A stretch of 64,000 bases of DNA, from the NCBI GenBank assembly GCA_004557035.1, contig SFFB01000004.1:1-64000 (forward strand). The letters run 5' to 3'. Made by a program: the position numbers and the translations under genes. The notes beneath the pieces are model-generated. The model made no database searches. It saw only the letters and a program-made list of their open reading frames with translations, and had not been told where the DNA came from. This DNA is from Bacteroidales bacterium (GTDB lineage: Bacteria; Bacteroidota; Bacteroidia; Bacteroidales; Bacteroidaceae). Position 1 is the first letter of the stretch; each line of letters begins with the position of its first letter. This document shows positions 1 through 8,165 of this stretch, one piece after another.

Positions 1-229
1 CACTACGTGTCACCTCTGCCCTGGGCTGGGTGCTCGTTGGCCTTTCAGGCCGTGCTTTTCCGCCAATAGACCCAAATATACAATCTCAAATTCAATTACC
101 AATTAGGATATCCCGCCCTTCAGGCCTTGCGTGGCCGCTTCCCAAAAGACCATCCTCTCTTGCCCGTCTTCTCTGCCCATTTTGTCTTTGCATCATCATT
201 TGCAAAAGTTTATTTTTGAGGTATAAAGA

Positions 230-263
230 AAAGGCAGTGGGGCTGTATGGCCTCACTGCCTTT
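230..263 (-). terminator. Putative terminator of the murG transcript
   Basis: The arms AAAGGCAGTG (230-239) and CACTGCCTTT (254-263) form a perfect 10-bp stem. On the minus strand the stem is followed by CTTTATACC, so it fits a terminator about 240 nt beyond the murG stop. The T-run is short, so the call is moderate. Confidence 0.5.
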
Positions 264-277
264 GATTCATGACCTTA

Positions 278-332
278 CGGGCCTTATCGCCGTAAAAACT
301 GTCCTTATGCGAGTTTTTTCTGTCCTTATGCC
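278..332 (-). repeat. Dispersed 21-nt-period repeat, copy 1
   Basis: Two copies of CTGTCCTTATGC begin at 299 and 320, exactly 21 nt apart. A degenerate unit, CGGGCCTTAT, begins 21 nt earlier at 278. The same arrangement, in reverse orientation, occurs at 42418-42468, and related copies lie at 9203-9259 and 22478-22509. On the murG-sense strand the core reads ATAAGGACAG. It is between the murG stop and the hairpin at 230-263. Function is unknown. Confidence 0.75.
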
Positions 333-505
333 GGGGAACGCTTTGTCTATTCCTGTTGACGTCGACACTCTTTGGGGCTTTCCCGTCGACCGCGCTGCCA
401 ATTTTTCGTATGGCCTCTGGTAAAAATGCTTTATTGTGGTCACTCACGAGTCCGTTTTATGAACACGGCACTGCCATTGAGACTGTCGGCATTTTGATGT
501 CGGCA

Positions 506-1621
506 TTATCCCTCTTCGGCCAGTCTGATCACTTCGCGGGCAATCTCGGCGGCCGCGTCGGGCTTGGCCAGCCGGAGAATGTTTTCGGAGAGGCTCTCAA
601 GCATCTGTGCGTCGTTGACCGTATTGATGGCTTCGGGCAGCAAGGTGCGCTCGGCCTCGTTGTCGGGCACGTAGAGAGCCGCCTGCTTGCGCACGAGGGC
701 CATGGCGTTTTTGGTCTGATGGTCTTCGGCCACGTTGGGCGAGGGTACGAGGATGACGGGTTTGCCCAACAGGCAAAACTCTGAGATGCTACCGGCACCG
801 GCACGCGAAATGACGAGGTCAGCGGCGGCATAGGCCGTGGCCATATCGGCAATGAAGTCCATCACCTTGAGATTGTCGGGACACTTCACGGCCGCCAGGC
901 GCGACTGGATTTCTTCGCTGTAATATTTGCCCGTCTGCCAGACAAATTGGATGTCTTTTTGTGAGCGGAGAAGCGAAAGTTGGCTCAGCACGCTCTCGTT
1001 GAGACTGCGTGCGCCCAGCGAACCGCCCACGATGAGCACCGTCTTTTTCCCGCCATCGAGTCCCATGGCTTTGAGGGCTTCGGCCTTGGTGGTTTTGGCG
1101 TCGAGCAGGTTTTGTCGAACGGGGTTGCCCGTGAGACGGATGTTTTCGGCGGGGAAGAAGCGCTCCATGCCGTCGTAGGCCACGCAGATGAGACGCGCCC
1201 TTTTGGCCAAAAGCTTGTTGGTCACGCCGGCATAAGAATTCTGTTCCTGAAGCAGGGTGGGGATGCCCATCTTTTGGGCGATGTTGAGCGTGGGCCCGCT
1301 GGCGTAACCGCCCACTCCCACAGCCACCTGCGGCTGAAAGTCTTTGATGATTTTACGGGCTATGCGACGGCTTTTCATCAGCTTGATCAGCACGCCAAAG
1401 TTGCGCCAGATTTTCTTGCGGTCAAAACCAGCCACCGGCAGACCTTTGATGTCATAACCCGCAGCCGGCACACGCTGCATTTCCATACGGCCCTCGGCGC
1501 CGACAAAGAGGATTTTGGCCTCCGGGCGCAAGGCGCGGACGGCGTTGGCTATCGACACGGCCGGAAAGATATGGCCGCCGGTGCCGCCGCCACTGATGAT
1601 AATTCTCAAGTCTTTATCCAT
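506..1621 (-). CDS. murG: UDP-GlcNAc:lipid I GlcNAc transferase MurG
   Basis: MurG transfers N-acetylglucosamine from UDP-GlcNAc to undecaprenyl-diphospho-MurNAc-pentapeptide (lipid I), giving lipid II on the inner face of the membrane. The 371-residue product has the family length. The N terminus shows the glycine-rich loop GGGTGGHIFPA, followed by VGVGGYASGP. The C-terminal half has VGGSLGARSLN and SRAGAGSISEF, the GT28 UDP-GlcNAc-binding region. It starts with ATG at 1621. It ends the minus-strand run downstream of the LOG-family gene with a 99-nt gap. The usual neighbours murC and ftsW would lie beyond the left edge, but the terminator-like hairpin at 230-263 suggests the transcript may end here. 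Confidence 0.97.
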   Translation of the reverse strand: MDKDLRIIISGGGTGGHIFPAVSIANAVRALRPEAKILFVGAEGRMEMQRVPAAGYDIKGLPVAGFDRKKIWRNFGVLIKLMKSRRIARKIIKDFQPQVAVGVGGYASGPTLNIAQKMGIPTLLQEQNSYAGVTNKLLAKRARLICVAYDGMERFFPAENIRLTGNPVRQNLLDAKTTKAEALKAMGLDGGKKTVLIVGGSLGARSLNESVLSQLSLLRSQKDIQFVWQTGKYYSEEIQSRLAAVKCPDNLKVMDFIADMATAYAAADLVISRAGAGSISEFCLLGKPVILVPSPNVAEDHQTKNAMALVRKQAALYVPDNEAERTLLPEAINTVNDAQMLESLSENILRLAKPDAAAEIAREVIRLAEEG

Positions 1622-1720
1622 GGCTGATTGTGATTAGGGATGAATAAGTCGGAATGGTGATTGTGGGCTGCAAAAAAGTGTGGCTGCCGCTCAACGTATG
1701 TCCTCCTACGCTTAAATCTT

Positions 1721-2257
1721 TTAATGGCAAAATTGCTCCAAGTCGGCTATGTCGGTGGCTATGTGGACGAGTTTATCGGCCGGTGAGTCGACCAGCCCTT
1801 CACGGTGCAGACGGTTGAGCGTGTCGAGCAGACTGTCCCAGCAGCCACCGGCGTTGTAGAGCACCACCGGCCGGTCATACAGACCGAGTGTCCGGGCCGC
1901 CAGGGCCGTAAAGAGTTCGTCGAGTGTGCCGATGCCGCCGGGCAGGGCAATGAGTACCTCGCTCTCGCGCATCATCACGGCTTTGCGGTCGGTGAGATCG
2001 GCCGTAAAAAAAGTGATGTCGCACTGCGCGCTGATAAGGCCGCGGTCTTTGATGACTTGCGGAATGACGCCGATGACGGTGCCACCGTGGGCTTTGACCG
2101 TCTGGGCCAACCGCTCCATCTGACCTTTGGCGGCACCGCCATAGACCAGTTGGCGGCCCGACCGGCCAATCCATCGGCCCACCTCTTCGGCGGCCTTCAG
2201 ATAGGCTTCGGGCAGGTTTTCACGGGCAGAGAGAAAGACGCCGATGCGTTTCATCAT
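1721..2257 (-). CDS. LOG-family nucleotide 5'-monophosphate phosphoribohydrolase-like protein
   Basis: The 178-residue Rossmann-fold protein belongs to the TIGR00730/LOG (lonely guy) family. Members cleave nucleoside 5'-monophosphates to base and ribose 5-phosphate; plant and some bacterial homologues release cytokinins. The diagnostic motif is present as PGGIGTLDEL, and VYGGAAKGQM matches the N-terminal nucleotide loop. I chose the ATG at 2257, which overlaps the ridA stop as ATGA; a second ATG follows directly at 2254, and an upstream frame extension to 2272 would run into ridA. The overlap implies translational coupling with ridA. The true substrate cannot be read from the sequence. Confidence 0.9.
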   Translation of the reverse strand: MMKRIGVFLSARENLPEAYLKAAEEVGRWIGRSGRQLVYGGAAKGQMERLAQTVKAHGGTVIGVIPQVIKDRGLISAQCDITFFTADLTDRKAVMMRESEVLIALPGGIGTLDELFTALAARTLGLYDRPVVLYNAGGCWDSLLDTLNRLHREGLVDSPADKLVHIATDIADLEQFCH

Positions 2258-2631
2258 TTCACTGCAATACACTCAATCTCCAGGCGGGCGCCTTTGGGCA
2301 GGGTCTTGACGGCCACGGCCGAGCGCGCAGGGGGAGTGGAGGTGAAAAACTCAGCATAGGCGGCGTTCATCTCGGCAAAGTCAGCCATATCGGCCAGGAA
2401 GACGGTGGTCTTCACCACGTTGTCGAGCGTCAGGCCGGCCTCGGCCAGAATGTTGGAGGCGTTGGTCAGCGCTTGACGGGTCAAGGCGCCCACGCCGCCT
2501 TCGGCAAATTCGCCGGTGGCAGGGTCGATGGGGAGCTGGCCCGAAACAAAAACGATATTGCCGGCTACAATGGCTTGGCTGTAAGGACCAATGGCCGCAG
2601 GGGCCTTGGCGGTGGAAAGAGCTTGTTTCAT
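2254..2631 (-). CDS. ridA: RidA family enamine/imine deaminase
   Basis: RidA hydrolyses reactive 2-aminoacrylate and other enamine/imine intermediates produced by PLP enzymes, so it protects PLP-dependent metabolism. The 125-residue product has the family length and typical segments: AIGPYSQAI near the N terminus, VSGQLPIDP, and the C-terminal signature ARSAVAVKTLPKGARLEIECIA, split here as ARSAVAV and LPKGARLEIE, including the conserved substrate-carboxylate arginine. Its stop overlaps the start of the LOG-family gene. The S9 peptidase gene lies 57 nt upstream on the same strand. Confidence 0.95.
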   Translation of the reverse strand: MKQALSTAKAPAAIGPYSQAIVAGNIVFVSGQLPIDPATGEFAEGGVGALTRQALTNASNILAEAGLTLDNVVKTTVFLADMADFAEMNAAYAEFFTSTPPARSAVAVKTLPKGARLEIECIAVK

Positions 2632-2688
2632 AAGAATAATTGTGTGTGGATGGGATGATGAAGGGGCTTCAAACCCGAAGCGAGGAGA

Positions 2689-4857
2689 TTATTTCAAATA
2701 ATCGTCAAAATAGCGTGTGATGCGGTCGTGCAAGTGCACCTGCATGTGGCCGGCCATATTGTGGCCTTCGCCGGGATAGACGAAATAGTCGGGCTGGGTA
2801 CCGGCATCTTCGCAAGCCTTGAGGAACGACAGGCTGTGCTGCAACACGCAGGTGGGGTCGTTGTAGCCCACGATGACTTGCAGGCGGCCCTTGAGGTTCT
2901 TGGCTTTGGGCAGCAGACTCGAACTCTCGTAGCCCTCGGGATTTTCCTGAGGCGTGTCCATATAGCGCTCGCCATACATCACCTCATAGTATTTCCAGTC
3001 TATCACAGGTCCGCCGGCCACGCCAACTTTGAACACGTCGGGATAGCTACACATCAGGTTGGTGGTCATAAAGCCGCCAAACGACCAGCCGTGCACACCG
3101 AGGCGGTTGCCGTCGACATAAGGCAGACTCTTGAGGAATTTCACGCCTTCAAGCTGGTCTTTCATTTCGTTGTCGCCGAGGTGACGGTGGGTGCAGCTTT
3201 CAAACTCAAATCCGCGATATTCAGAACCACGGCTGTCGAGCACGAACATCACATAGCCGCGCTGGGCCATATAATATTCCCACGGCCGCGCACTGTAGTG
3301 CCACGAGGCGTCGACGAGATGGGCGTGAGGGCCGCCATAGACATAGACAATGGCGGGATAAGTCTTGTTGGGGTCGAAGTCCACGGGTTTCACCAGACGG
3401 TAATAGAGGTCGGTGGTGCCGTCGGCGGCTTTGATGGTGCCCGAGGTGATTTCGGGCATATTGAATGCCTCATAACACTTGTCGTCGGCCCAGACATTGA
3501 CAGCCTTAGGCGTTGCCGTGGAGGCAAGGTCGACGTGGCGGTACACGTCGGGAGCATTCCACGTGTCAATCATATAGCGGCCGCTGGCCGAGAGCTGGGC
3601 GTGGTGCACACCCTGGCCGTTGTCGAGTCGTGTGCGCTTGCCACTCTTCACGTTGACGGCATAGATGTTGTGGGCAATCGGCGAGTCGGCGTTGGCCTTG
3701 AATATGATGCTGCGCGTGGTCTCGTTGAAACCCAGCATTTCAATTACTTCAAATGCGCCTTTGGTGAGTTGGGCCAGTTCTTTGCCCGTGGTATCGAAAA
3801 GATAGAGGTGGTTGTAGCCGTCGCGGCGTGTCTGATAGACAAACTTGCTGCTGTCCCACGGCAAAAAGACAATAGGATTGCAAGGTTCCACATAGCGCGC
3901 GTTGGTCTCGGTGTAGAGCACGGCCAGACGGCGACCGGTGGCGGCGTCGTAGCTCACCAGTTCGGCCTTGTCTTGAGAGCGCGGCAACTCGATGACATAA
4001 ACCGTCTTTTCGTCGGGACTCCAGGCGATGTTGGTGAAATAGCGGTCGGTGGGGTCGCCGGCTTGCAGGTAAATCGTCTGCTCGGTGGCGGGATTATACA
4101 CACCGACGGTGACTTTGTGGCTCGTCATGCCGGCCATCGGGTATTTCTCGGGCGCAAGTGTGGCTACGCGCGGCGCGTTGTCGACAAGGGGAAAATCGGT
4201 CACCATCGTCTGGTCCATACGATAGAAAGCCAGCAAGTTGCCTTTCGGGCTCCAGAAAGTTCCTTTGTGGATGCCGAACTCGTCGCGGTGGACGCTTTGG
4301 CCGTATTGCAATTCACGTGAACCGTCGGTCGACACTTGGTGAGTCTTGCCGTCGGCCGTGGTGACGTAGAGGTTCCAATCTTTCACGAAAGCCTCACTCC
4401 GTGATGCATAAGTGAAGTCGTTATGACTGCTACCGCTGACGCGCGGTCCCTGCCACACGATTTGCTTCGTCTTCCAGTCATAAAGCAGATTGGCCGTCGA
4501 GGTCTGCAACAGCGCCAGAGTTTTGCCGGCTTCGGGAAATTGTGCAGAGTAGAGCGCATAAACGGGCTTGGTCTTGGTCGTGTCGATGGCCGCATTGACG
4601 TCATCGAGAGTGAAGAGTGTGGCGACTTTGCCTAAGCGGCCTTTGGCGTCGGATAGGGTCTTGACTTCCTCCACAGAGAGTTCCACCATCTGGTCGCCCC
4701 AGAAGGTGGAGAAGTGGCCGTCCGGCCGGTGCGACCAAAAGTCTTTGCCACCCCACATGATTTCTTCGAGGGTGAACGAGCGTTTTGTTTGTGCCATTGT
4801 GCTTGAAGGCTGCAAGGCCAACAAGGCCAAGACAGCCAAAAAGATTTTCTTGATCAT
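2689..4857 (-). CDS. Exported S9 family peptidase, dipeptidyl-peptidase IV-like
   Basis: This is a prolyl-oligopeptidase-family serine peptidase that most likely removes X-Pro or X-Ala dipeptides from peptides in the periplasm. Residues 1-22 are a Sec signal peptide ending near SSTMAQ. A DPP-IV N-terminal beta-propeller follows (about residues 100-450), then the alpha/beta hydrolase domain. The catalytic triad is visible: Ser592 in GWSFGG, Asp667 in GYNDPT and His699 in GEGHNM. The motif YGGPHAHLVD before the nucleophile is typical of the family. Length (722 residues) matches DPP-IV-like enzymes of Prevotella and Porphyromonas. Such enzymes support peptide-based growth and can trim host peptides. 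A weak -7-like CAACTTTGC precedes it on the minus strand. Confidence 0.93.
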   Translation of the reverse strand: MIKKIFLAVLALLALQPSSTMAQTKRSFTLEEIMWGGKDFWSHRPDGHFSTFWGDQMVELSVEEVKTLSDAKGRLGKVATLFTLDDVNAAIDTTKTKPVYALYSAQFPEAGKTLALLQTSTANLLYDWKTKQIVWQGPRVSGSSHNDFTYASRSEAFVKDWNLYVTTADGKTHQVSTDGSRELQYGQSVHRDEFGIHKGTFWSPKGNLLAFYRMDQTMVTDFPLVDNAPRVATLAPEKYPMAGMTSHKVTVGVYNPATEQTIYLQAGDPTDRYFTNIAWSPDEKTVYVIELPRSQDKAELVSYDAATGRRLAVLYTETNARYVEPCNPIVFLPWDSSKFVYQTRRDGYNHLYLFDTTGKELAQLTKGAFEVIEMLGFNETTRSIIFKANADSPIAHNIYAVNVKSGKRTRLDNGQGVHHAQLSASGRYMIDTWNAPDVYRHVDLASTATPKAVNVWADDKCYEAFNMPEITSGTIKAADGTTDLYYRLVKPVDFDPNKTYPAIVYVYGGPHAHLVDASWHYSARPWEYYMAQRGYVMFVLDSRGSEYRGFEFESCTHRHLGDNEMKDQLEGVKFLKSLPYVDGNRLGVHGWSFGGFMTTNLMCSYPDVFKVGVAGGPVIDWKYYEVMYGERYMDTPQENPEGYESSSLLPKAKNLKGRLQVIVGYNDPTCVLQHSLSFLKACEDAGTQPDYFVYPGEGHNMAGHMQVHLHDRITRYFDDYLK

Positions 4858-4929
4858 ATAATGAGTAATGAGATGCGTAGTTGCAAAGTTGAAAGATGGC
4901 TGTTGAGGCTCAGCCTTTGGCCGGTGACT

Positions 4930-6507
4930 TTAGTCGCGATGACCGCGACCGTTCCATTTTCCACCGGCAGGGCGGTCGCCGCGCTTGCCTCCCTTGAAGC
5001 CGCGGCTGTCACGGTTGCCAAACTTGCCTTCGCCACGATCAAATCGGCCTTCGCGGCGCTCAAACTTGCCGCCAAAGTCGCCGCTCTTTCGGCCAAAGTT
5101 CCGGCTTTCGCGGTCGCCGTGCTCGCGGTGCGGACCGCGCTCGGCTGTTTGGCTGCGCATTTTGCGGGCCATCAGGCGCTCAAATTCAAAATGTTTGTTG
5201 CGCAGGGCGGCATATTGTGGGTCGTAGTCGCCGTTGTCGTCATTGTCTCTCGATGGACGCTGGTCGGCAAAGCGGCCGTTGAACTCGCCACGGTTGAGCT
5301 TGAAGCGGCGTTTCTCGCCCATCTTTTCCTTTTCCTCAGCAGTCTTCACCTCACCGCCGGCGGCGCGGAAGTCGTTCAGACGGCCGCTGAAGAGTTGGTA
5401 TTTGCGCAACTCACACTCCAAGGCGCCGTTATAAAGCGGTATCTTTATGCTGGCTTTAAGGCCGATTTCGTCGAAACACTCTTCCTTATAACTGATCACC
5501 CAAGCCTCGCCACCGGTAAAGGCGTGCTTGAGGCGCTCACCGATGGTGCGGTACAGGCCAAGAAGGTCGGGCGACACCAGACGCTCACCATAGGGTGGGT
5601 TGGTAATCATCAGCGACTCTTCGGCAGGCTGCTCAAAATGCTTGATATCACGCTGGGCAAAGTCGATACAGTCGGCCACGCCGGCACTCTTTGCATTGGC
5701 CGTGGCCACTTCGACGGCGCGGACATTAAGGTCGTAGCCGTAAATCTTATGCTCGAAAGGCCGCTCGGCAGAGTCGTCGTTGTAGATGCGGTCAAGGAGT
5801 GCACTGTCGAAGTCTTTCCATTTTTCAAAACCAAAAGACTTGCGGAAGACGCCCGGGTAGATGTTGCGGGCCATAAGGGCGGCTTCGATGGCTATCGTGC
5901 CCGAACCGCAGAACGGGTCTATGAGATCTTTGTCAAACTGCCAGCCCGAGAGTTTGATGATACCGGCAGCCAAGACCTCGTTAATGGGCGCCTCGACCGA
6001 ACCCGTGCGGTATCCGCGCAGATGTAGACTTTCGCCCGACGAGTCGAGTGAGAGCGTACATTTGTCTTCGGCAATGTGGATGTTGAGCCGCAGGTCGGGG
6101 TTGGTGATACGGATGTTGGGGCGCTTGCCGGTGGTTTCGCGGAAATAGTCGGCAATGGCGTCTTTCACCTTATAGGCCACAAACTTCGAGTGACGGAACT
6201 CTTGCGAATAGACCACGGAGTCCACAGAAAAGGTCGTGTCAAGGTCGAGATAGTCTGCCCAGTTGATGGCCTTAACAGCATTGTAGACATCGTCGGCGTC
6301 GTTGGCCTGAAAGTGTTTGATAGGCTTAAGAATACGCACGGCGGTGCGGAGGCAGAAGTTGGCGCGATACATCATCTCCTTGTCGCCTGAGAAGGAGACC
6401 ATGCGGCGGCCTATTTGTATGTCGTTGGCACCGAGTTCGGTGAGTTCTTGGGCCAGCACCTCCTCTAATCCCTGGAAGGTCTTGGCAATGAGTTCAAATT
6501 GTTCCAT
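4930..6507 (-). CDS. THUMP-domain class I SAM RNA methyltransferase (RlmL type) with RG-rich tail
   Basis: The protein resembles the N-terminal half of 23S rRNA m2G2445 methyltransferase RlmL. The order is a ferredoxin-like/THUMP RNA-binding region (about residues 1-160), then a Rossmann methyltransferase with DPFCGSGTIAIEAA and the catalytic motif NPPYGERL. I chose ATG 6507 (MEQFELIAKTF); an ATG at 6525 is also in frame. From about residue 390 there is a long low-complexity tail rich in Arg, Gly, Phe, Asp and Lys, with repeated elements such as FERREGRFDRGEGKFGNRD. Such RGG-like tails usually bind RNA. The tail is much longer than in the standard family, so the exact rRNA target is inferred. 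Confidence 0.9.
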   Translation of the reverse strand: MEQFELIAKTFQGLEEVLAQELTELGANDIQIGRRMVSFSGDKEMMYRANFCLRTAVRILKPIKHFQANDADDVYNAVKAINWADYLDLDTTFSVDSVVYSQEFRHSKFVAYKVKDAIADYFRETTGKRPNIRITNPDLRLNIHIAEDKCTLSLDSSGESLHLRGYRTGSVEAPINEVLAAGIIKLSGWQFDKDLIDPFCGSGTIAIEAALMARNIYPGVFRKSFGFEKWKDFDSALLDRIYNDDSAERPFEHKIYGYDLNVRAVEVATANAKSAGVADCIDFAQRDIKHFEQPAEESLMITNPPYGERLVSPDLLGLYRTIGERLKHAFTGGEAWVISYKEECFDEIGLKASIKIPLYNGALECELRKYQLFSGRLNDFRAAGGEVKTAEEKEKMGEKRRFKLNRGEFNGRFADQRPSRDNDDNGDYDPQYAALRNKHFEFERLMARKMRSQTAERGPHREHGDRESRNFGRKSGDFGGKFERREGRFDRGEGKFGNRDSRGFKGGKRGDRPAGGKWNGRGHRD

Positions 6508-6551
6508 TGTGTGTTGGGGCTCCAATATGCAGTGTTTGGAATGTAATCGTG

Positions 6552-7445
6552 TCAGTCTGTGCCGTCGGTCTTGGTCACTTTCTCTCCCGGCTCAACGTCC
6601 CGTGTGAGCCAGACATTGGCACCGATGGTGGCGCCTTTGCCTATGGTGATGCGCCCAAGGAGCGTAGCGTTGGAGTAAATAATGACGTCGTCGCCGATGA
6701 TGGGGTGTCGGGGATTGTTTTTAATGGGATTGCCGTCGGCGTCGAGCGGGAAACTCTTGGCGCCAAGGGTGACACCTTGATAGAGTTTGACGTTTTTGCC
6801 TATGATACATGTGGCTCCTATCACCACGCCTGTGCCGTGGTCTATGGTAAAGCTCTCGCCGATTTGCGCGGCCGGATGAATGTCGATGCCGGTCTCGCTG
6901 TGGGCCATCTCTGTGATGATGCGCGGGATGAGCGGCACACCAAGTTTGTGCAGTTCATGAGCCAGACGGTAGCAGGTGAGTGCTTTTATGGCGGGGTAAC
7001 AGCTGATGACTTCACCATAGTTTTGGGCGGCGGGGTCGCCGAGATAGGCGGCCTCGACGTCGGTGGCCAGAATGCGGCGCACTTCCGGCAGGCGGCCAAT
7101 CAGTTTGGCGGCAATCTCGGCGGCGTGACAGTGGCAGTCGCAATGTGGCCCGTTGTCTTCGCTGAAACACAGGCCAGCCTCAATCTGACTGGTGAGCAAA
7201 CCGAAAAGGCGCTCTGTCTCCATGCCTATGTGGTATTTCACCGTGACATGGTTGAGCGCTGATTTGCCATAATAACCGGGAAAGAGCAAGGCTCTGCACA
7301 GGCAGATAATCTCTTCGAGCGCCGGCGCCGACGGCAGAGGGTCGCCGTGGCGGTGCTGGTGGAAGAGTCCCTTCATCTGTGTGGTGTCAGAGAGTTCTTC
7401 TACGGTTTTGGCCAGTATATGGGAGTAGTTGTCTGGTTTGTTCAT
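6552..7445 (-). CDS. cysE: Serine O-acetyltransferase
   Basis: CysE acetylates L-serine with acetyl-CoA, giving O-acetylserine for cysteine synthesis; the partner enzyme CysK is encoded at 19279-20226. The 297-residue protein has an alpha-helical N-terminal domain and a C-terminal left-handed beta-helix of hexapeptide repeats. It carries the substrate segment DVEAAYLGDPAA, the catalytic-type histidines in MAHSETGIDIHP and IDHGTGVVIG, and the acetyl-CoA segment YQGVTLGAKSFP. This longer form with an extended N terminus is common in Bacteroidota (the EpsC/SAT group). A -7-like element lies at 7468-7475. Confidence 0.93.
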   Translation of the reverse strand: MNKPDNYSHILAKTVEELSDTTQMKGLFHQHRHGDPLPSAPALEEIICLCRALLFPGYYGKSALNHVTVKYHIGMETERLFGLLTSQIEAGLCFSEDNGPHCDCHCHAAEIAAKLIGRLPEVRRILATDVEAAYLGDPAAQNYGEVISCYPAIKALTCYRLAHELHKLGVPLIPRIITEMAHSETGIDIHPAAQIGESFTIDHGTGVVIGATCIIGKNVKLYQGVTLGAKSFPLDADGNPIKNNPRHPIIGDDVIIYSNATLLGRITIGKGATIGANVWLTRDVEPGEKVTKTDGTD

Positions 7446-7467
7446 GGGCGTGGCCGACTATGAAGAG

Positions 7468-7475
7468 CAAAATTA
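7468..7475 (-). promoter_or_regulatory. -7 promoter element of cysE
   Basis: The minus strand reads TAATTTTG, a match to the Bacteroidota -7 consensus TAnnTTTG, 23 nt before the cysE start. I found no clear -33 box. Confidence 0.5.
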
Positions 7476-7567
7476 AGGATTATTTTCGTAAGTGTAAAAA
7501 AAGGCTTGGTTTTAATGCAAAATAGCGCTGTGGCCGCCCGGTGTGTTATGGCGTGAGGATACAAAAA

Positions 7568-7600
7568 AACAGACCGTCTTCAGTGTTGAAGAGGTCTGTT
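7568..7600 (-). terminator. Rho-independent terminator of rpsT
   Basis: AACAGACC (7568-7575) pairs with GGTCTGTT (7593-7600), with a second inner stem formed by TCTTCA and TGAAGA. On the minus strand the stem runs into seven T residues, 25-60 nt after the rpsT stop. Confidence 0.85.
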
Positions 7601-7625
7601 TAAATCTTTTACAATCTCTGGCTGA

Positions 7626-7880
7626 TTAGGCCAAACCATTCACGTGAAGGGCAAGACTCGACTTGATGTTAGCGGCCTTGTTTTTGTGAATGATGTTGTT
7701 TTTGGCGAGCTTGTCGAGCATCTTCTGCACTTTGGGCAGGAGCTCGGTGGCTGCAGCCTTGTCAGTAGTGGCGCGGAGCTTGCGCACAGCGTTACGCATT
7801 GTCTTGGCGTAGTATCTGTTGTGCAGTCTGCGTGCGGCAGTCTGACGAATTCTCTTTACAGATGATTTGTGGTTTGCCAT
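7626..7880 (-). CDS. rpsT: 30S ribosomal protein S20
   Basis: S20 is a primary 16S rRNA-binding protein of the small subunit. The 84-residue, Lys/Arg-rich, all-helical product shows the family start MANHKSSVKRIRQ and the C-terminal segment HKNKAANIKSSLA. It begins 26 nt after the 3' end of tRNA-Glu on the same strand, with no promoter visible between them, so the two are probably one transcript from the promoter at 8022-8052. A terminator follows at 7568-7600. Confidence 0.97.
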   Translation of the reverse strand: MANHKSSVKRIRQTAARRLHNRYYAKTMRNAVRKLRATTDKAAATELLPKVQKMLDKLAKNNIIHKNKAANIKSSLALHVNGLA

Positions 7881-7906
7881 TGTTTGTGTGTCGTTTTTTT
7901 ATTTTG

Positions 7907-7978
7907 TAGTCCCTAGCGGAATCGAACCGCTCTTTAGAGAATGAAAATCTCTCGTCCTAACCGATAGACGAAGGGACC
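7907..7978 (-). tRNA. tRNA-Glu (anticodon TTC)
   Basis: The 72-nt minus-strand sequence folds as a cloverleaf. The acceptor stem GGTCCCT pairs with AGGGACT (a G-U at the first pair). The anticodon loop contains TTC, and the T-loop GGTTCGATTCC is standard. No CCA is encoded. It is placed between its promoter (8022-8052) and rpsT. Confidence 0.95.
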
Positions 7979-8021
7979 GCCTGATGTGGCTGTTCAGACC
8001 TTGCGGGCTGATTTGCGAGTG

Positions 8022-8052
8022 CAAAAGTAGGAGATTTTTTTCATACTCCAAA
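8022..8052 (-). promoter_or_regulatory. Promoter of tRNA-Glu and rpsT
   Basis: Minus strand: TTTG at 8049-8052, 19 nt, then TACTTTTG at 8022-8029. This is a full match to the Bacteroidota -33/-7 promoter, 43 nt before the mature tRNA 5' end. Confidence 0.8.
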
Positions 8053-8165
8053 ACTTTTCGCGTCTTTTTTTGAAAAATCTGTATTTTTGCTAGGGTTTTG
8101 CGCTCTTACATCGGATGTGCGCGTTCCCGTTTCTTGTTTACTCCTTATTATATATAGGCACGTTT

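Larger units (their letters stand above)
1..505. other. Gene-free left edge, 3' of murG
   Basis: I see no convincing gene here. A reading frame at 30-272 lacks a plausible start context and any family resemblance. The stretch holds a minus-strand terminator-like hairpin at 230-263 and one copy of the 21-nt-period intergenic repeat at 278-332, both within the likely 3' untranslated region of murG. Confidence 0.6.

Noticed and set aside
30..272. An 80-codon frame at the left edge
   Set aside because: It has no recognisable domain or promoter and runs through a terminator hairpin.
4861..6027. A plus-strand frame of 388 codons opposite the rRNA methyltransferase
   Set aside because: Its Ala/Val-rich hydrophobic look comes from the reverse of the RG-rich tail codons. 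The minus-strand protein has clear methyltransferase motifs.
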